A stretch of DNA of 64,000 bases from Planctomycetota bacterium (GTDB taxonomy: Bacteria; Planctomycetota; UBA1135; JAKEFM01). The translations under genes and the position numbers were made by a program. The stretch is taken from assembly GCA_022616055.1 (NCBI GenBank), contig JAKEFM010000115.1, positions 59,003 through 123,002 on the forward strand, given 5' to 3'. Within the stretch, counting starts at the first letter, position 1. Each line of letters opens with the position of its first letter. The notes below the pieces were generated by a model. It made no database searches. It saw nothing but the letters and a program-made list of their open reading frames with translations, and was not told the origin of the DNA. Shown here one piece after another: positions 33,627 to 42,739 of this stretch.

Positions 33627-34712
33627 ATGCGCTTCGCTCCCTTCACGCACATGGCCTGGGCGAAGGCGCCTCCCCCGGGGATCGAGATCGACCTCTCCCG
33701 GAGCGGATGGCCCTCCCTCCCGCTGGCGGATCTCGGGGCGGAGCCGTCGGACCTCGACCCGGCCGAAATGGAGGGGTACGGGCCGACGCGCCTCCGCGAG
33801 GCGCTCGCGGCCCGCTACGGGGTCGGCCCCGACGAGGTCCTCGTCTCCGTCTCGTGCACCCACGCCCTCTTCCTCGCGGGAGGATGCCTGATCGAGCCCG
33901 GCGACCGCGTCGGCGTGGAGACGCCCGGCTACCAGGCGATCCGGCACCTCCCGACCCTCTTCGGCGCGGAGCCGGTCCCGCTCCCGCGCCGGCTCGAGGA
34001 GGGGTGGCGCGTCGATCCGGAGCGGGCGGAGGCCCTCTTCCGCTCGGGCGCGCGCCTCCTCGTCCTCTCCGACCTGAACAACCCGACGGGCGCGGCCCTC
34101 TCCCGGCGGGACCTCCTCGCCCTCGGCGAGGCGGCGGAGCGGGCCGGGGCGCGCCTCCTCGTCGACGAGATCTACAACGAGTTCCTCCCCCGGGGCGAGC
34201 GCCCCGCCGCCCACCGGCTCCACCCGCGCGCGATCACGGTCTCGGGAGCCACGAAGGCGTTCGGGTTCGGGGGGCTCCGCATCGGCTGGATGATCGCCGA
34301 GCCCGAGTTCGTCCGGCAGGCCTACGCGCTCAACGACTACGTGACGGTCCTCGTCCCCTCCCCCAGCGCGAGGCTGGCGATGCGCCTCCTCGCGAACCTC
34401 CCCCGAATCGAGGCGAAGCGGAACGCGACGGTGGAAGGGGGCCGGGCGGCCTTCGACGCCTGGCGATCCTCGGAGCGGCGCGTGACCTGCACGGCGCCCG
34501 CGGGCGGCATCGTCGCCTTCCCCCGGCTACCCGAGGGGATCGAGGAAGCGTCCTTCGTGGAGTCGCTCGCCTCGCGCGGGAAGGTCCGGGTGGTTCCGGG
34601 GGGGTTCTTCGGCCTGCCCGGTCACGTCCGCGTCGGCTTCGGCGCGGAGCCCGAGCGCGTGCGCGAGGGCTTGCGCCGGTTCTCGGAGGCGCTCGACGCC
34701 TCGGGGCGATAG
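33627..34712 (+). CDS. PLP-dependent aminotransferase, class I/II
   Basis: A 361-aa fold-type I enzyme. Recognisable landmarks: YGPTRLREALAARYG, SCTHALFLAGGCLIEPGDRVGVETPGYQA (PLP-phosphate and ring stacking), LSDLNNPTGAALS (NPTG motif), LLVDEIYNEF (Asp contacting the pyridine nitrogen), and SGATKAFGFGGLRIGW with the Schiff-base Lys. The substrate is unknown; the length and N-terminus resemble uncharacterised aspartate/tyrosine-type aminotransferases. The final 91 nt overlap the end of larC on the opposite strand, an unusually long convergent overlap. Confidence 0.88.
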   Translation: MRFAPFTHMAWAKAPPPGIEIDLSRSGWPSLPLADLGAEPSDLDPAEMEGYGPTRLREALAARYGVGPDEVLVSVSCTHALFLAGGCLIEPGDRVGVETPGYQAIRHLPTLFGAEPVPLPRRLEEGWRVDPERAEALFRSGARLLVLSDLNNPTGAALSRRDLLALGEAAERAGARLLVDEIYNEFLPRGERPAAHRLHPRAITVSGATKAFGFGGLRIGWMIAEPEFVRQAYALNDYVTVLVPSPSARLAMRLLANLPRIEAKRNATVEGGRAAFDAWRSSERRVTCTAPAGGIVAFPRLPEGIEEASFVESLASRGKVRVVPGGFFGLPGHVRVGFGAEPERVREGLRRFSEALDASGR

Positions 34713-35875
34713 AGCCGCCGGGCCTCCTCCTCGAGGCGAGCGGTCGCCTCGGTGAGCGGGATCCCCTTCTCCCCCGCCACCCTCCGCGCCTCCTCGAACT
34801 CGACCCGCAGCCGGCGCTCCCCTCGGAGGTCCTGCACCTCCTTGAAACGGACGCGCCCGTACGCCGTCTCGAGCTCGACGGCGCGCCGCGGCAGGATCGT
34901 CCGGCGGGCCTCCCTCCGTCTCACCCCGAGGGTCCCCGTCTCGTCGAAGAAGACCGCCTCGACGTCGCGCCTCTTCGACGTGGGGACGATCGCCGTCAGG
35001 ACGACCCCGGGCCGGCTCTTCTTCATCAGGACGGGCGCGGCGAAGGCGTCGAGCGCCCCCGCCTGGAGGAGGCGCTCGAGGGCGTGGCCGACCACCTGGC
35101 CCGGGACGTCGTCGAGATTCGTCTCGAGCACCTCGACGATCTCCTCTCCCGCGTCCCCTTCCCCTTCGCCGAGGACGACGCGCAGCAGGTTCGGTCCGTC
35201 CCCGAAATCGTGGGTCCCCGCCCCGTAGCCGACCGACTCGATCCGGAGCGAGATCTCCCCTTCGATCGCGGCCGCGAGCCCCGCAAGGATCGCCGCGCCG
35301 GTGGGCGTCGTTCGCTCCCCGCGCGGCCCCCCGAGGCGCGCCCTCGACCCGCGCAGGAGCTCGAGCGTCCCGGGCGCAGGGACGGGAATGCGCCCGTGCT
35401 CGCTCTCCACCGAGCCGGTCCCGAGCCGGGGCGGGGAGGCGACGATCCTCTCCACCCCGAGGTCCTCGAGGGCGAGGCACGCCCCCACGACGTCGGCGAT
35501 AGCGTCGGAGGCTCCGACCTCGTGGAAGTGCACGTGATCGGCCGTCGTCCCGTGCACGGCCGCCTCCGCGTTCGCGAGCCGCCGGAAGACGGCGAGGGAG
35601 CGCTCCCGCACGCGCGCGGCGAAGGGGGCTCGGGCCACGATCTCCTCGATCTCGCGCAGCCCGCGGTGGCCCTCGCGCGAGGGTCGCTCGACCTCGAAGC
35701 GGGTCGCGCGGAACCCCGCCACCGTCGCCCGCTCCGCACGGACGCGGACCCCCGGCAGGGAGAGGGAGGCGATCCCGTCCCGGACCGCCGGGAATGCCGC
35801 CCCCGCGTCGAGGAGCGAGCCGACGATCATGTCGCCGGCCGCCCCGGCGAAGCAGTCGAAGTACGCCGTCCGCAT
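34622..35875 (-). CDS. larC: Nickel-pincer cofactor insertion protein LarC
   Basis: LarC inserts nickel into the pyridinium dithiocarboxylate cofactor of lactate racemase-type enzymes. The 417-aa product starts AYFDCFAGAAGDMIVGSLLDAG, the family's signature. It continues with TADHVHFHEVGASDAIADVVG, TPTGAAILAGL, ETNLDDVPGQVVGHALERLL, PVLMKKSRPGVVLTAI and FFDETGTLGVRR. The His-rich HVHFHEVG is a likely metal site. larA, larB and larE are not in the window. The last roughly 30 residues (SSENRRKPSRTRSG) are encoded in the segment that overlaps the aminotransferase gene and look like an extension. Confidence 0.93.
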   Translation of the reverse strand: MRTAYFDCFAGAAGDMIVGSLLDAGAAFPAVRDGIASLSLPGVRVRAERATVAGFRATRFEVERPSREGHRGLREIEEIVARAPFAARVRERSLAVFRRLANAEAAVHGTTADHVHFHEVGASDAIADVVGACLALEDLGVERIVASPPRLGTGSVESEHGRIPVPAPGTLELLRGSRARLGGPRGERTTPTGAAILAGLAAAIEGEISLRIESVGYGAGTHDFGDGPNLLRVVLGEGEGDAGEEIVEVLETNLDDVPGQVVGHALERLLQAGALDAFAAPVLMKKSRPGVVLTAIVPTSKRRDVEAVFFDETGTLGVRRREARRTILPRRAVELETAYGRVRFKEVQDLRGERRLRVEFEEARRVAGEKGIPLTEATARLEEEARRLYRPEASSASENRRKPSRTRSGSAPKPTRT

Positions 35876-36008
35876 GGGTTCCCCGGAAGGGGAGCCCGGC
35901 CATTCTGCCGCAACCGGCCGGCGAACGGACGGGGGTACCCTCGGAGAGACCCCGGACGATTCATGGCATTCGGGGGTGATGAGCCCCGTCCCGGGGCCGC
36001 CGCCGCGA

Positions 36009-36057
36009 TCCCCCCTCCGGCCGTCCCGGCGAAGCGGTCGAAATAGGCCGGCCGCGT
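36009..36057 (-). pseudogene. Decayed partial duplicate of the larC 5' end
   Basis: Translating the minus strand here gives RPAYFDRFAGTAGGGI, closely resembling the LarC N-terminus RTAYFDCFAGAAGDMI. At the nucleotide level GGCGAAGCGGTCGAAATAGG (36029 onward) mirrors the larC start region near 35847. A second matching segment (GGCGAACGGA at 36101 versus 35920) keeps the same offset of about 181-182 nt. The block is therefore a degenerate tandem duplication covering the larC start and upstream DNA. The copy has no good start codon and does not continue into LarC. Confidence 0.65.
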
Positions 36058-36140
36058 GCCCGTTTCACGGGCTGGGTTGTCCCGGGCTCCTGCCCTGACC
36101 GGCGAACGGAAGATCGGGGGTTCCCCCGGCCGGTCGCCGG

Positions 36141-36146
36141 TATACA
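36141..36146 (+). promoter_or_regulatory. Candidate -10 box for the exported HEAT-repeat gene
   Basis: TATACA stands out in an AT-richer patch (36140-36168). The predicted start near 36153 gives a leader of about 14 nt. No -35 element is obvious. Confidence 0.3.
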
Positions 36147-36166
36147 CATTGCATCGGACTAGTTTC

Positions 36167-37801
36167 ATGACCTCGCTTCGGCCCCTCCTCCTCCTCGCGC
36201 GGGTCCTCCTGGCGGCGGGACTCTTCTCCCCGCAGGGTGACTGCCAGCGGGCTCAGACCGGGTCCGTGAGGGCAGCCGAGGGGGACGAGGGCCCCGACCT
36301 CACCTGGGAGAGCTGGTGGGCGCGGGAGAAGGGGCCCCTGCTCGACCTGCGCGCGAGCCTCTTTCCGGCTCCCCCCACGTCGGCCGACCTCCCCGCCGGA
36401 TACGTCGCCCTCCACTCTTCGGAGCGGCGCGCCCGGGTCCTGCCGGCCCTCCTCGAGGCGCTGAGGGACCGGGTGCCGTCGGTTCGCCGCAACGCCGCGA
36501 TCGCCCTCGGGAAGACCCAGGAGGCCGAGGCGTTCGCTCCCCTCTTGCAGGTCGCGAAGTCGGATCCCGATCGCGACGCGCGCCACGGAGCGCTGCTCGG
36601 ACTCGGGCTCCTCGCCGCCCCCGGCGCCCTCTCCCTCATCAAGGAGATCGTCGAGAACCCGAAGGAGGCGACGGCAGCACGCCTCTACGGGGCGGCGGCC
36701 CTCGGCTTCTGCGGCGGCGGGAGCGCCTCCCTCCGGAGCGCCCTCAGCGAGGGCGCCGGGCGCACGGCGACGCGGGAAGTGCGGATCGCCGCCGCCTACG
36801 CGCTGGGCACCTCGGGAGATCCCTCCGCCGCGCCCTTCCTCGTCGGGGCGCTCTCCGGGCGCGAGGAGGACGACGCCCTGGTCCGGGCGGCGATGCTGGT
36901 CGCCCTCGGGAGGCTCGGGGACGCCTCGGCCCTCCCGATCGTGGAGGCCATGCTCGAGGCCGCCGATCCCCCCGTCCGCGCCGCGGCGTGCGGCGCCTTC
37001 GCCTCGCTCCGTCCCTCCGGGGACCCGGGCTCCGCCGCGCGCCTCACGAAGGTCGCCGAGGAGGACTCGGAGCGCTTCGCCCGGGCGCGCGCGCTCCTCG
37101 CCCTCGGCGCGCTCGGGGGGGACGAAGCCCGCGCGACGCTCCGCCGGGCCCTGGGGGGAGAGAGCCCGCTCGACACGAACTTCCTCGTCCCGTATGCCGC
37201 GCTCGCCCTCGCCCTCGGGGGGTCGAGGGAGGACGAGCCGGCGATCCTCGCCGCCTGGCGCCGGGAGCACGAGATCCGCGTCCGCGGCGGGATCGCCCTC
37301 GCCCTCGGACTCCTCGGCGGCCCCGCCGGCGGCCCCGCGCTCCTCGCCGAAGTCGAGCGCGTCGGCAACCCGGACACCTTCAAGGCCGCCGCGGTCGCCG
37401 TGGGCCTCCTGCAGACCTCCGCCGCCGCCGCGCCCCTCGACGCGATCCTCGACCGGGAGCGCAAGCCCGACGTCGTGCGCGCCGCCGCCGTCGGCCGGGG
37501 ACTCCTCGGGGATGCCGGGGTCCTCGACTCGCTCGAGGATCGCCTCCGCAAGGAGAACTCGGCGGCGATGGTCGGGGCGCTCGCGGCGGCCCTCGGCGAC
37601 CTCGGGGACGCCCGATCGCTCGACGCGCTCCTCGAGACCTGCAAGCGGACGGGGCTCGCCGACTTCGCCCGCGCCGAGGTGATCTCCGCGCTGGGGAAGC
37701 TCGCGGACCGCTCCCCGCATCCCTCGATGAGCCGCTTCTCCCGCGGCACGCTCGCCTCGGTCACCTCCCCGACGCTGGAGGAACTTCTCGCGATCGAGTG
37801 A
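36167..37801 (+). CDS. Exported HEAT-repeat protein
   Basis: A 544-aa protein with a signal peptide (MTSLRPLLLLARVLLAAGLFSPQGDC). From about residue 80 to 520 it is built of HEAT/PBS-lyase-type helical repeats: LRDRVPSVRRNAAIALGKTQ, DRDARHGALLGLGLLA, LVRAAMLVALGRLGDASALP, VRGGIALALGLLGGP, VRAAAVGRGLLGDAGVL. Such repeats form solenoids for protein contacts. No enzymatic motif seen. The ATG at 36167 was preferred over an in-frame GTG at 36056 because it starts the signal peptide and lies beyond the larC duplicate. Ends 41 nt into the convergent comF gene. Confidence 0.82.
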   Translation: MTSLRPLLLLARVLLAAGLFSPQGDCQRAQTGSVRAAEGDEGPDLTWESWWAREKGPLLDLRASLFPAPPTSADLPAGYVALHSSERRARVLPALLEALRDRVPSVRRNAAIALGKTQEAEAFAPLLQVAKSDPDRDARHGALLGLGLLAAPGALSLIKEIVENPKEATAARLYGAAALGFCGGGSASLRSALSEGAGRTATREVRIAAAYALGTSGDPSAAPFLVGALSGREEDDALVRAAMLVALGRLGDASALPIVEAMLEAADPPVRAAACGAFASLRPSGDPGSAARLTKVAEEDSERFARARALLALGALGGDEARATLRRALGGESPLDTNFLVPYAALALALGGSREDEPAILAAWRREHEIRVRGGIALALGLLGGPAGGPALLAEVERVGNPDTFKAAAVAVGLLQTSAAAAPLDAILDRERKPDVVRAAAVGRGLLGDAGVLDSLEDRLRKENSAAMVGALAAALGDLGDARSLDALLETCKRTGLADFARAEVISALGKLADRSPHPSMSRFSRGTLASVTSPTLEELLAIE

Positions 37802-38579
37802 GCCCGGTCCCGGGGAGGCCTCCGCGCGCCGCCGCGACGGCGACGACACGCCTCGCCCCCGCCCGACGCAGCACCCGGGCGCACGCGGAGAGGGTCGCCC
37901 CCGAGGTCATCACGTCGTCGACGAGGAGGAGAACGGCTCCCTCCAGGCGAGGACGCCCTCCTCGGGCGAGCCCGAAGGCCCCTTCCACGTTCCGGACGCG
38001 GGAGAGGGTGGTCGGGGAACCCTGGGGCGCCGTCTCCCGGGTGCGCCGCAGCAGGTCCCGGCAGCGCAGTCCCAGCCGATCCGCCAGGTCCCGCGCGAGG
38101 ACCTCCGACTGGTTGAACCCGCGCTCGCGGCGCTTGCGCGGATGGAGGGGAACGGGGACGACGAGGTCGGTCTCCCGCTCCCATCCTTCCGCCCGGACGA
38201 CGCCGGCCATCGCGTCGACGAGGGGATAGGCCGCGTGGAGGCGCCCCTCGAACTTGAGCGCGCGCACGAGATCCCCCGCCGTCCCGGCGTAGAGCGCGGC
38301 GGCGCGCGCGCGCGCGTAGCCCGGGCGCCTCGACCGGCAGTCGGGGCACCCCCGCGGGGCGAGGCCCCCCGGCGCGGCCGGGAGAGGGGTGCCGCAGCGA
38401 CCGCAGAGGGTTCCCCGGAGGCTCCCCCACCGGGCCGCGTCCCCCCGACAGAGCCAGGGGTCCTCCCCCCGGTCGAGGGGCGCGCCGCAGAGCGCGCACG
38501 CCGGGGGATAGAGGAGGTCGAGCGCGGCCCTCCCGAGGGAGGCGGCGATCGGCGCGAGGAGGGCGGCGCGAGTCCACAG
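37761..38579 (-). CDS. ComF family phosphoribosyltransferase-like protein, apparent CTG start
   Basis: ComF/GntX proteins have an N-terminal zinc finger and a C-terminal phosphoribosyltransferase fold and are linked to DNA uptake. The PRTase part has VRALKFEGRLHAAYPL, DLVVPVPLHPRKRRERGFNQSE and the PRPP loop LLLVDDVMTSGATLSACA. Upstream in the same frame I read DLLYPPACALCGAPLD, LCGRCGTPLP and GCPDC, the expected zinc ligands. Between the preceding in-frame TAA and the finger there is no ATG, GTG or TTG. The only near-standard candidate is CTG at 38577-38579, giving 272 aa. A 1-nt sequencing error, with the overlapping GTG as the true start, is an alternative. Confidence 0.8.
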   Translation of the reverse strand: MWTRAALLAPIAASLGRAALDLLYPPACALCGAPLDRGEDPWLCRGDAARWGSLRGTLCGRCGTPLPAAPGGLAPRGCPDCRSRRPGYARARAAALYAGTAGDLVRALKFEGRLHAAYPLVDAMAGVVRAEGWERETDLVVPVPLHPRKRRERGFNQSEVLARDLADRLGLRCRDLLRRTRETAPQGSPTTLSRVRNVEGAFGLARGGRPRLEGAVLLLVDDVMTSGATLSACARVLRRAGARRVVAVAAARGGLPGTGLTRSREVPPASGR

Positions 38580-38618
38580 GAAGAAGGACGCGCGCGGCGA
38601 GAACGGTTACAGCGCCGG

Positions 38619-39194
38619 TCAGAATCCGACGGCGGTCGGTCGCACGGGCGTCGGGATCGGGCGGGCACCCCGGCCGCCCCGGGTCGCATCCTCGGGCACG
38701 CCGAGCACTCTCCGGACCTTCGCGACGTACTCCTCGACCGTGTCGACCTCGGAGTGCTCGATCCCGAACGCCTCCCCCACCTCCATCGTCAGCTCCATGT
38801 GGCGCTCGAAGGGCCAGTCGCGGTTCTTCTGGAAGAACTCCCGCAGGTGGCGCTTGAAGGTGGACCGGGCGAGGCGGGAGGACCCGACGGCGGCGGCCGC
38901 AGCGAGGACCACGACGAGTCCGAGAAGCAGGGCGAAGAGGCCGCTCACCGGGGAGGAGGGGGTCGCGAACCCGGCGAAGGTGAAGGCGAAGCCGGCGAAG
39001 AGGAATCCGAACCCGAAGAGGGACTGCGTCTTGCGCAGCTCCGTGTCCTGGCATCCCCCCAGCGTCGTCGGCTTCGTGTCGAAGACGTCCTCGATCGCGC
39101 GCCGCGGCCGGGAGAGGAGGGCGGCGTTCGCGAGGAACGCGAGCCCGATCACGTGCGTCGCGGAGCCCGTGAGGAGGAGATCGGCGTTGAACAC
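38619..39194 (-). CDS. Predicted membrane protein of unknown function
   Basis: A 191-aa protein. It has an N-terminal hydrophobic stretch (DLLLTGSATHVIGLAFLANAALL), a short polar segment, and then two adjacent membrane segments (FGFGFLFAGFAFTFAGFA and VSGLFALLLGLVVVLAAAAAVG). A soluble C-terminus of about 80 residues is rich in charged helices (FKRHLREFFQKNRDWPFERHMELTMEVGEAFG) and ends in an Arg/Pro tail. No family recognised. The GTG start follows a TACCAT element (39231-39236) by about 37 nt. It lies 39 nt upstream of comF on the same strand and may be cotranscribed. Confidence 0.6.
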   Translation of the reverse strand: MFNADLLLTGSATHVIGLAFLANAALLSRPRRAIEDVFDTKPTTLGGCQDTELRKTQSLFGFGFLFAGFAFTFAGFATPSSPVSGLFALLLGLVVVLAAAAAVGSSRLARSTFKRHLREFFQKNRDWPFERHMELTMEVGEAFGIEHSEVDTVEEYVAKVRRVLGVPEDATRGGRGARPIPTPVRPTAVGF

Positions 39195-39290
39195 CCCTGT
39201 GCTTGCGAATCCTTCCCGCGAAGGGCCAGCATGGTACGGGGTGAGCCGGGGAGAGCAAGGCGGAAGTCGAACCGCCCCGTCCCGGACTCC

Positions 39291-39296
39291 TAGAAT
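39291..39296 (+). promoter_or_regulatory. Candidate -10 box for gatCAB operon, leaderless
   Basis: TAGAAT ends 7 nt before the gatC ATG at 39303, so the transcript is predicted to start at the start codon itself. The -35 region (about 39267-39272) is only a weak match. Confidence 0.5.
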
Positions 39297-39302
39297 GCCC
39301 CC

Positions 39303-39590
39303 ATGGACGAGCGGGAAGCGATCGCCGCGGTCGCCGGACTGGCGCGGATCGATCTCGGACCCGACGAGCGCGCCCGGATCTCGGCCGAGCTCGGCGGCAT
39401 CCTCCGGCACTTCGAGTCGATCCGGAACCTCCCGACGGAGGGGATCCCTCCCCTCGTCCACGCGACCGCCGGTCGCGACGTCTTCCGCCCGGACGATCCC
39501 CTTCCCCCCCTCCCCCTCGAAGCGCTCCTCGGGAACGCGCCGGAGCGGAGCGGGGAGTTCTTCGCCGTCCCGAAGGTGGTCGAGGGGTGA
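39303..39590 (+). CDS. gatC: Asp/Glu-tRNA amidotransferase subunit C
   Basis: GatC stabilises the GatA/GatB complex that amidates misacylated Glu-tRNA-Gln and Asp-tRNA-Asn. The 95-aa product shows the family pattern: VAGLARIDLGPDERARISAELGGILRHFESIRNL, then the Pro-rich region FRPDDPLPPLPLEALLGNAPERSGEFFAVPKVV. First gene of a five-gene unit. The stop overlaps the gatA GTG. Confidence 0.95.
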   Translation: MDEREAIAAVAGLARIDLGPDERARISAELGGILRHFESIRNLPTEGIPPLVHATAGRDVFRPDDPLPPLPLEALLGNAPERSGEFFAVPKVVEG

Positions 39591-41077
39591 GCGACCTCGT
39601 CTCGCTCTCCGCGACCGCCCTCCGCGCGGCGGTCCTCCAGGGGGAGGTCTCCGTCCGTGAGATCGTCGAGGCCCACCTCTCGCGGATCGCCGCGCTCGAC
39701 CCGCGCCTCCACGCCTACCTCGGCGTCGACGAGGCCGGCGCGCGGCAGAGGGCCGACGCGCTCGACGCGGCCCGCCGGCGGAGGGAGCCGGCCGGGCCCC
39801 TGTTCGGCGTCCCGGTCGCGCTCAAGGACAACCTCTGCGTCCGGGGGTGGGAGACGACCTGCGGCTCCCGGATCCTCGAGGGGTTCCGCCCACCCTACGA
39901 CGCGACGGCCGTCGCACGGCTCCGCGAGGCGGGGGCCGTCTTCCTCGGTCGAACGAACCTCGACGAGTTCGCGATGGGGTCCTCGACGGAGAACTCCGCC
40001 TTCGGCCCGACGCGCAACCCATGGGACCTCTCGCGCGCCCCGGGGGGGAGCAGCGGCGGCTCGGCCGCGGCGGTCGCCGCCCGGCTCGCGGCGATCGCGC
40101 TCGGCTCCGACACCGGGGGCTCGATCCGGCAGCCCGCCGCCCTCTGCGGGGTGGTCGGCGTGAAGCCGACCTACGGCCGGGTCTCCCGCTACGGGCTCGT
40201 CGCTTTCGGCTCCTCCCTCGACCAGATCGGGCCCCTCGCCCGCACCGTCGAGGACGCGGCGGTCGCCCTCTCCGTCCTCGCGGGCTCCGACCCCCACGAC
40301 TCGACGAGCGTCGCCGATCCCGTGCCGGACTACGCGGAGGCGCTCGCGCGAGGGGTCGAGGGGCTCCGGTTCGGCCTCGCGCGGGAGTACCTCCCCCCCG
40401 ACCTCGACCCGGAGGTCCGCGGCGCCCTCGAGCGCTGCGTCGCGCGACTGCGCGCGGAGGGCGCGTCGGTCGAGGAGATCTCCCTCCCCCACACCCCGCA
40501 CGCGATCCCGACCTACTACCTCGTCGCGACGTCGGAGGCCTCGAGCAACCTCGCCCGCTACGACGGGGTGAAGTACGGGCCGCGCGAGGGGGGGGACCGA
40601 GACCTGCGGACGATGTACGCCGCGACGCGCGGCCGGGGCTTCGGGCCCGAGGTGAAGCGCCGCATCTTCCTCGGCACGTTCGCCCTCTCGAGCGGCTACG
40701 TCGAGGCCTACTACGGGCGGGCGCTGCGCGTGCGCTCGCTCCTGCGTCGGGATTTCGACGAGGCCTTCCGAGGCGTCGACCTCGTCCTCGGCCCGACCTC
40801 CCCCTTCCCTGCCTTCCGGCTCGGGGAGAAGGTCGACGACCCGTTCCAGATGTACCTGTGCGACGTCTTCACGGTGACCGCGAACCTCGTCGGGCTGCCG
40901 GCGGTCTCGGTCCCGGCCGGGTTCACGAGCGACCGCCACGCCGCGCCCGGCCTCCCGATCGGCCTCCAGGTCATCGGTCCCCCCCTCGCCGAGGCCGGCT
41001 GCCTGCGCGCCGCCGCGGCGATCGAGCGGACCTGCGGAGTCCGGGGGCGCGCGCCCGCGCTCGCCCCCGCCGGATAG
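39587..41077 (+). CDS. gatA: Asp/Glu-tRNA amidotransferase subunit A
   Basis: GatA is the glutaminase/amidase subunit. The 496-aa protein has the amidase-signature Ser-cisSer-Lys triad: GVPVALKDNLCV (Lys, about residue 80), APGGSSGGSAAAVAARLAAIALGSDTGGSIRQPAA (both Ser, about 150-180), followed by PTYGRVSRYGLVAFGSSLDQIGP. C-terminal FTVTANLVGLPAVSVPAG and LPIGLQVIGPP are standard. GTG start overlapping gatC. Confidence 0.97.
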   Translation: MSDLVSLSATALRAAVLQGEVSVREIVEAHLSRIAALDPRLHAYLGVDEAGARQRADALDAARRRREPAGPLFGVPVALKDNLCVRGWETTCGSRILEGFRPPYDATAVARLREAGAVFLGRTNLDEFAMGSSTENSAFGPTRNPWDLSRAPGGSSGGSAAAVAARLAAIALGSDTGGSIRQPAALCGVVGVKPTYGRVSRYGLVAFGSSLDQIGPLARTVEDAAVALSVLAGSDPHDSTSVADPVPDYAEALARGVEGLRFGLAREYLPPDLDPEVRGALERCVARLRAEGASVEEISLPHTPHAIPTYYLVATSEASSNLARYDGVKYGPREGGDRDLRTMYAATRGRGFGPEVKRRIFLGTFALSSGYVEAYYGRALRVRSLLRRDFDEAFRGVDLVLGPTSPFPAFRLGEKVDDPFQMYLCDVFTVTANLVGLPAVSVPAGFTSDRHAAPGLPIGLQVIGPPLAEAGCLRAAAAIERTCGVRGRAPALAPAG

Positions 41078-41079
41078 GG

Positions 41080-42504
41080 ATGGTCGAGCGCGAGGCGACG
41101 ATCGGTCTCGAGACACACGTCCAGCTGAAGACCCGGACGAAGCTCTTCTGCGGGTGCGCGTACGCCTTCGGCGCCCCGCCGAACACGCTCGTCTGCCCGG
41201 TCTGCGCGGGCCTCCCCGGCGCGCTCCCGGTCCTCAACCGCGCCGCCTTCGAGACGGCGGTCCGCGCGGCGCTGGCGCTGCGGTGCGAGATCCCCCCCGA
41301 GACGAAGTTCGACCGGAAGAACTACTTCTATCCCGACCTCCCGAAGGGCTACCAGATCTCCCAGTTCGACGCGCCCCTCTCCCGCAACGGCTCCCTCGCG
41401 CTCGCGGACGGGACGGTCGTCCGCATTCGGCGCGCCCACCTCGAGGAGGACGCGGGGAAGGCGATCCACGACCGGGGGGAGCGGACCCTCGTCGACTTCA
41501 ACCGCTGCGGAGTCCCGCTCCTCGAGATCGTGACCGAGCCTGACCTCCACGCCGCGGCCGACGCGGTCGCCTACCTCGTCCTGCTGCGCCGCACGATGCG
41601 CTACGCGGGGATCTCCGAGTGCGACATGGAGAAGGGCTCGCTCCGCTGCGACGTCAACGTCTCCCTCGCGCCGCGCGGAGATCCCCCCGGCACGCGCGTC
41701 GAGGTGAAGAACCTCAACTCCTTCCGGATGATCGGGCGGGCGATCGAGCACGAGATCGCCCGCCAGGGGGAGGTCCTCGACCGGGGGGGGCGCGTCGAGC
41801 AGGAGACGCGCCTGTGGCGCGACGGGCAGGGGGCGACCGCCCCGATGCGGAGCAAGGAGGAGGCGCACGACTACCGCTACTTCCCCGAGCCCGACCTCCC
41901 CCCGTTCCACGCCCCCGCGCGGTGGGTCGAGGAGCTGCGCGCGAGCCTCCCCGAGCTCCCCGGCGAGCGCCGCGCGCGCTTCGAGCGCGCCTACGGGCTC
42001 CCCTCCGAGACGGCGGAGACGCTGACGGCCGAGCGCGGGCTCGCCGACTACTTCGAGGCGCTCGCGCAGGCGTGCGGCGACCCCAAGGCCGCGGCGAACT
42101 GGACCGCGGGGGAGGTCAGCCGCGAGCTGAACGAGCGGGGGATCGCGATCGAGGCGTTCCCTCTCCCGGCGCCGAATCTCGCCCGCCTCCTCGCGCTCGT
42201 CCCCGCGCGCGTCTCGGTCGGGGCGGCGCGGACGATCTTCCGCGAGCTGGTCGGATCTCCCGGAGCCGACCCCGCCGCGCTCGCCGCCTCGATGGGGCTC
42301 GAGCAGGTCTCCGATCCCGCCGCGATCGAGGCCGCCTGCCGGGAGGCGATCGCGGGGGCGCCGAAGGCGGTCGAGGAGTTCCGCGCCGGGAAGGGGAAGG
42401 CCCTCGACAGCCTCATGGGGAAGGTCATGGGGGCGACGAAGGGGAGGGCGAACCCGGGGCTCGTCCGGGAGACCCTCCGCCGTCTCCTCGGTTCCCCCAC
42501 GTGA
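41080..42504 (+). CDS. gatB: Asp/Glu-tRNA amidotransferase subunit B
   Basis: GatB activates the misacylated aminoacyl-tRNA with ATP and accepts ammonia from GatA. The 474-aa product starts 2 nt after gatA and contains [34 protein letters not shown] (zinc cysteines), [41 protein letters not shown] and [20 protein letters not shown]. The C-terminal YqeY-like tRNA-binding tail ends with [20 protein letters not shown]. Its TGA overlaps the next small gene. Confidence 0.97.
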   Translation: MVEREATIGLETHVQLKTRTKLFCGCAYAFGAPPNTLVCPVCAGLPGALPVLNRAAFETAVRAALALRCEIPPETKFDRKNYFYPDLPKGYQISQFDAPLSRNGSLALADGTVVRIRRAHLEEDAGKAIHDRGERTLVDFNRCGVPLLEIVTEPDLHAAADAVAYLVLLRRTMRYAGISECDMEKGSLRCDVNVSLAPRGDPPGTRVEVKNLNSFRMIGRAIEHEIARQGEVLDRGGRVEQETRLWRDGQGATAPMRSKEEAHDYRYFPEPDLPPFHAPARWVEELRASLPELPGERRARFERAYGLPSETAETLTAERGLADYFEALAQACGDPKAAANWTAGEVSRELNERGIAIEAFPLPAPNLARLLALVPARVSVGAARTIFRELVGSPGADPAALAASMGLEQVSDPAAIEAACREAIAGAPKAVEEFRAGKGKALDSLMGKVMGATKGRANPGLVRETLRRLLGSPT

Positions 42505-42734
42505 GCGCCGCGCCCCTCTCCGGTCCGGGACGGCGCATCGCCTACGGCGAGGGGTGGATCCTCCTCGCGGGGATGGCGCTCGCCGCGGCGGCGCTCCTCG
42601 GCATGTGGAGGGTCGGCTCCCGCGGGTCGGTCCGCGTCCTCCTCGGGATGGTCGCCGTCTACGCCGTCGTCCGCCTGGCGATCGCGCCCGCGGCCGCCGC
42701 GTTCACCCGCCGGCTGCGCCGGCGGAGCGGCTGA
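42501..42734 (+). CDS. Small two-helix membrane protein
   Basis: A 77-aa protein starting with GTG within the gatB stop (GTGA). Two hydrophobic helices are visible ([19 protein letters not shown] and [25 protein letters not shown]), flanked by Arg-rich ends ([10 protein letters not shown]). No family recognised. Tight coupling between gatB and pcm argues that it is a real gene. It could be missed by gene finders because a longer shadow frame covers it. Confidence 0.6.
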   Translation: MSAAPLSGPGRRIAYGEGWILLAGMALAAAALLGMWRVGSRGSVRVLLGMVAVYAVVRLAIAPAAAAFTRRLRRRSG

Positions 42735-42739
42735 GAGCC

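Noticed and set aside
42554..42739. Upstream extension of pcm inside the small membrane protein gene
   Set aside because: The extension is Arg/Gly-rich shadow sequence, and the PCMT family N-terminus begins near the TTG at 42740.
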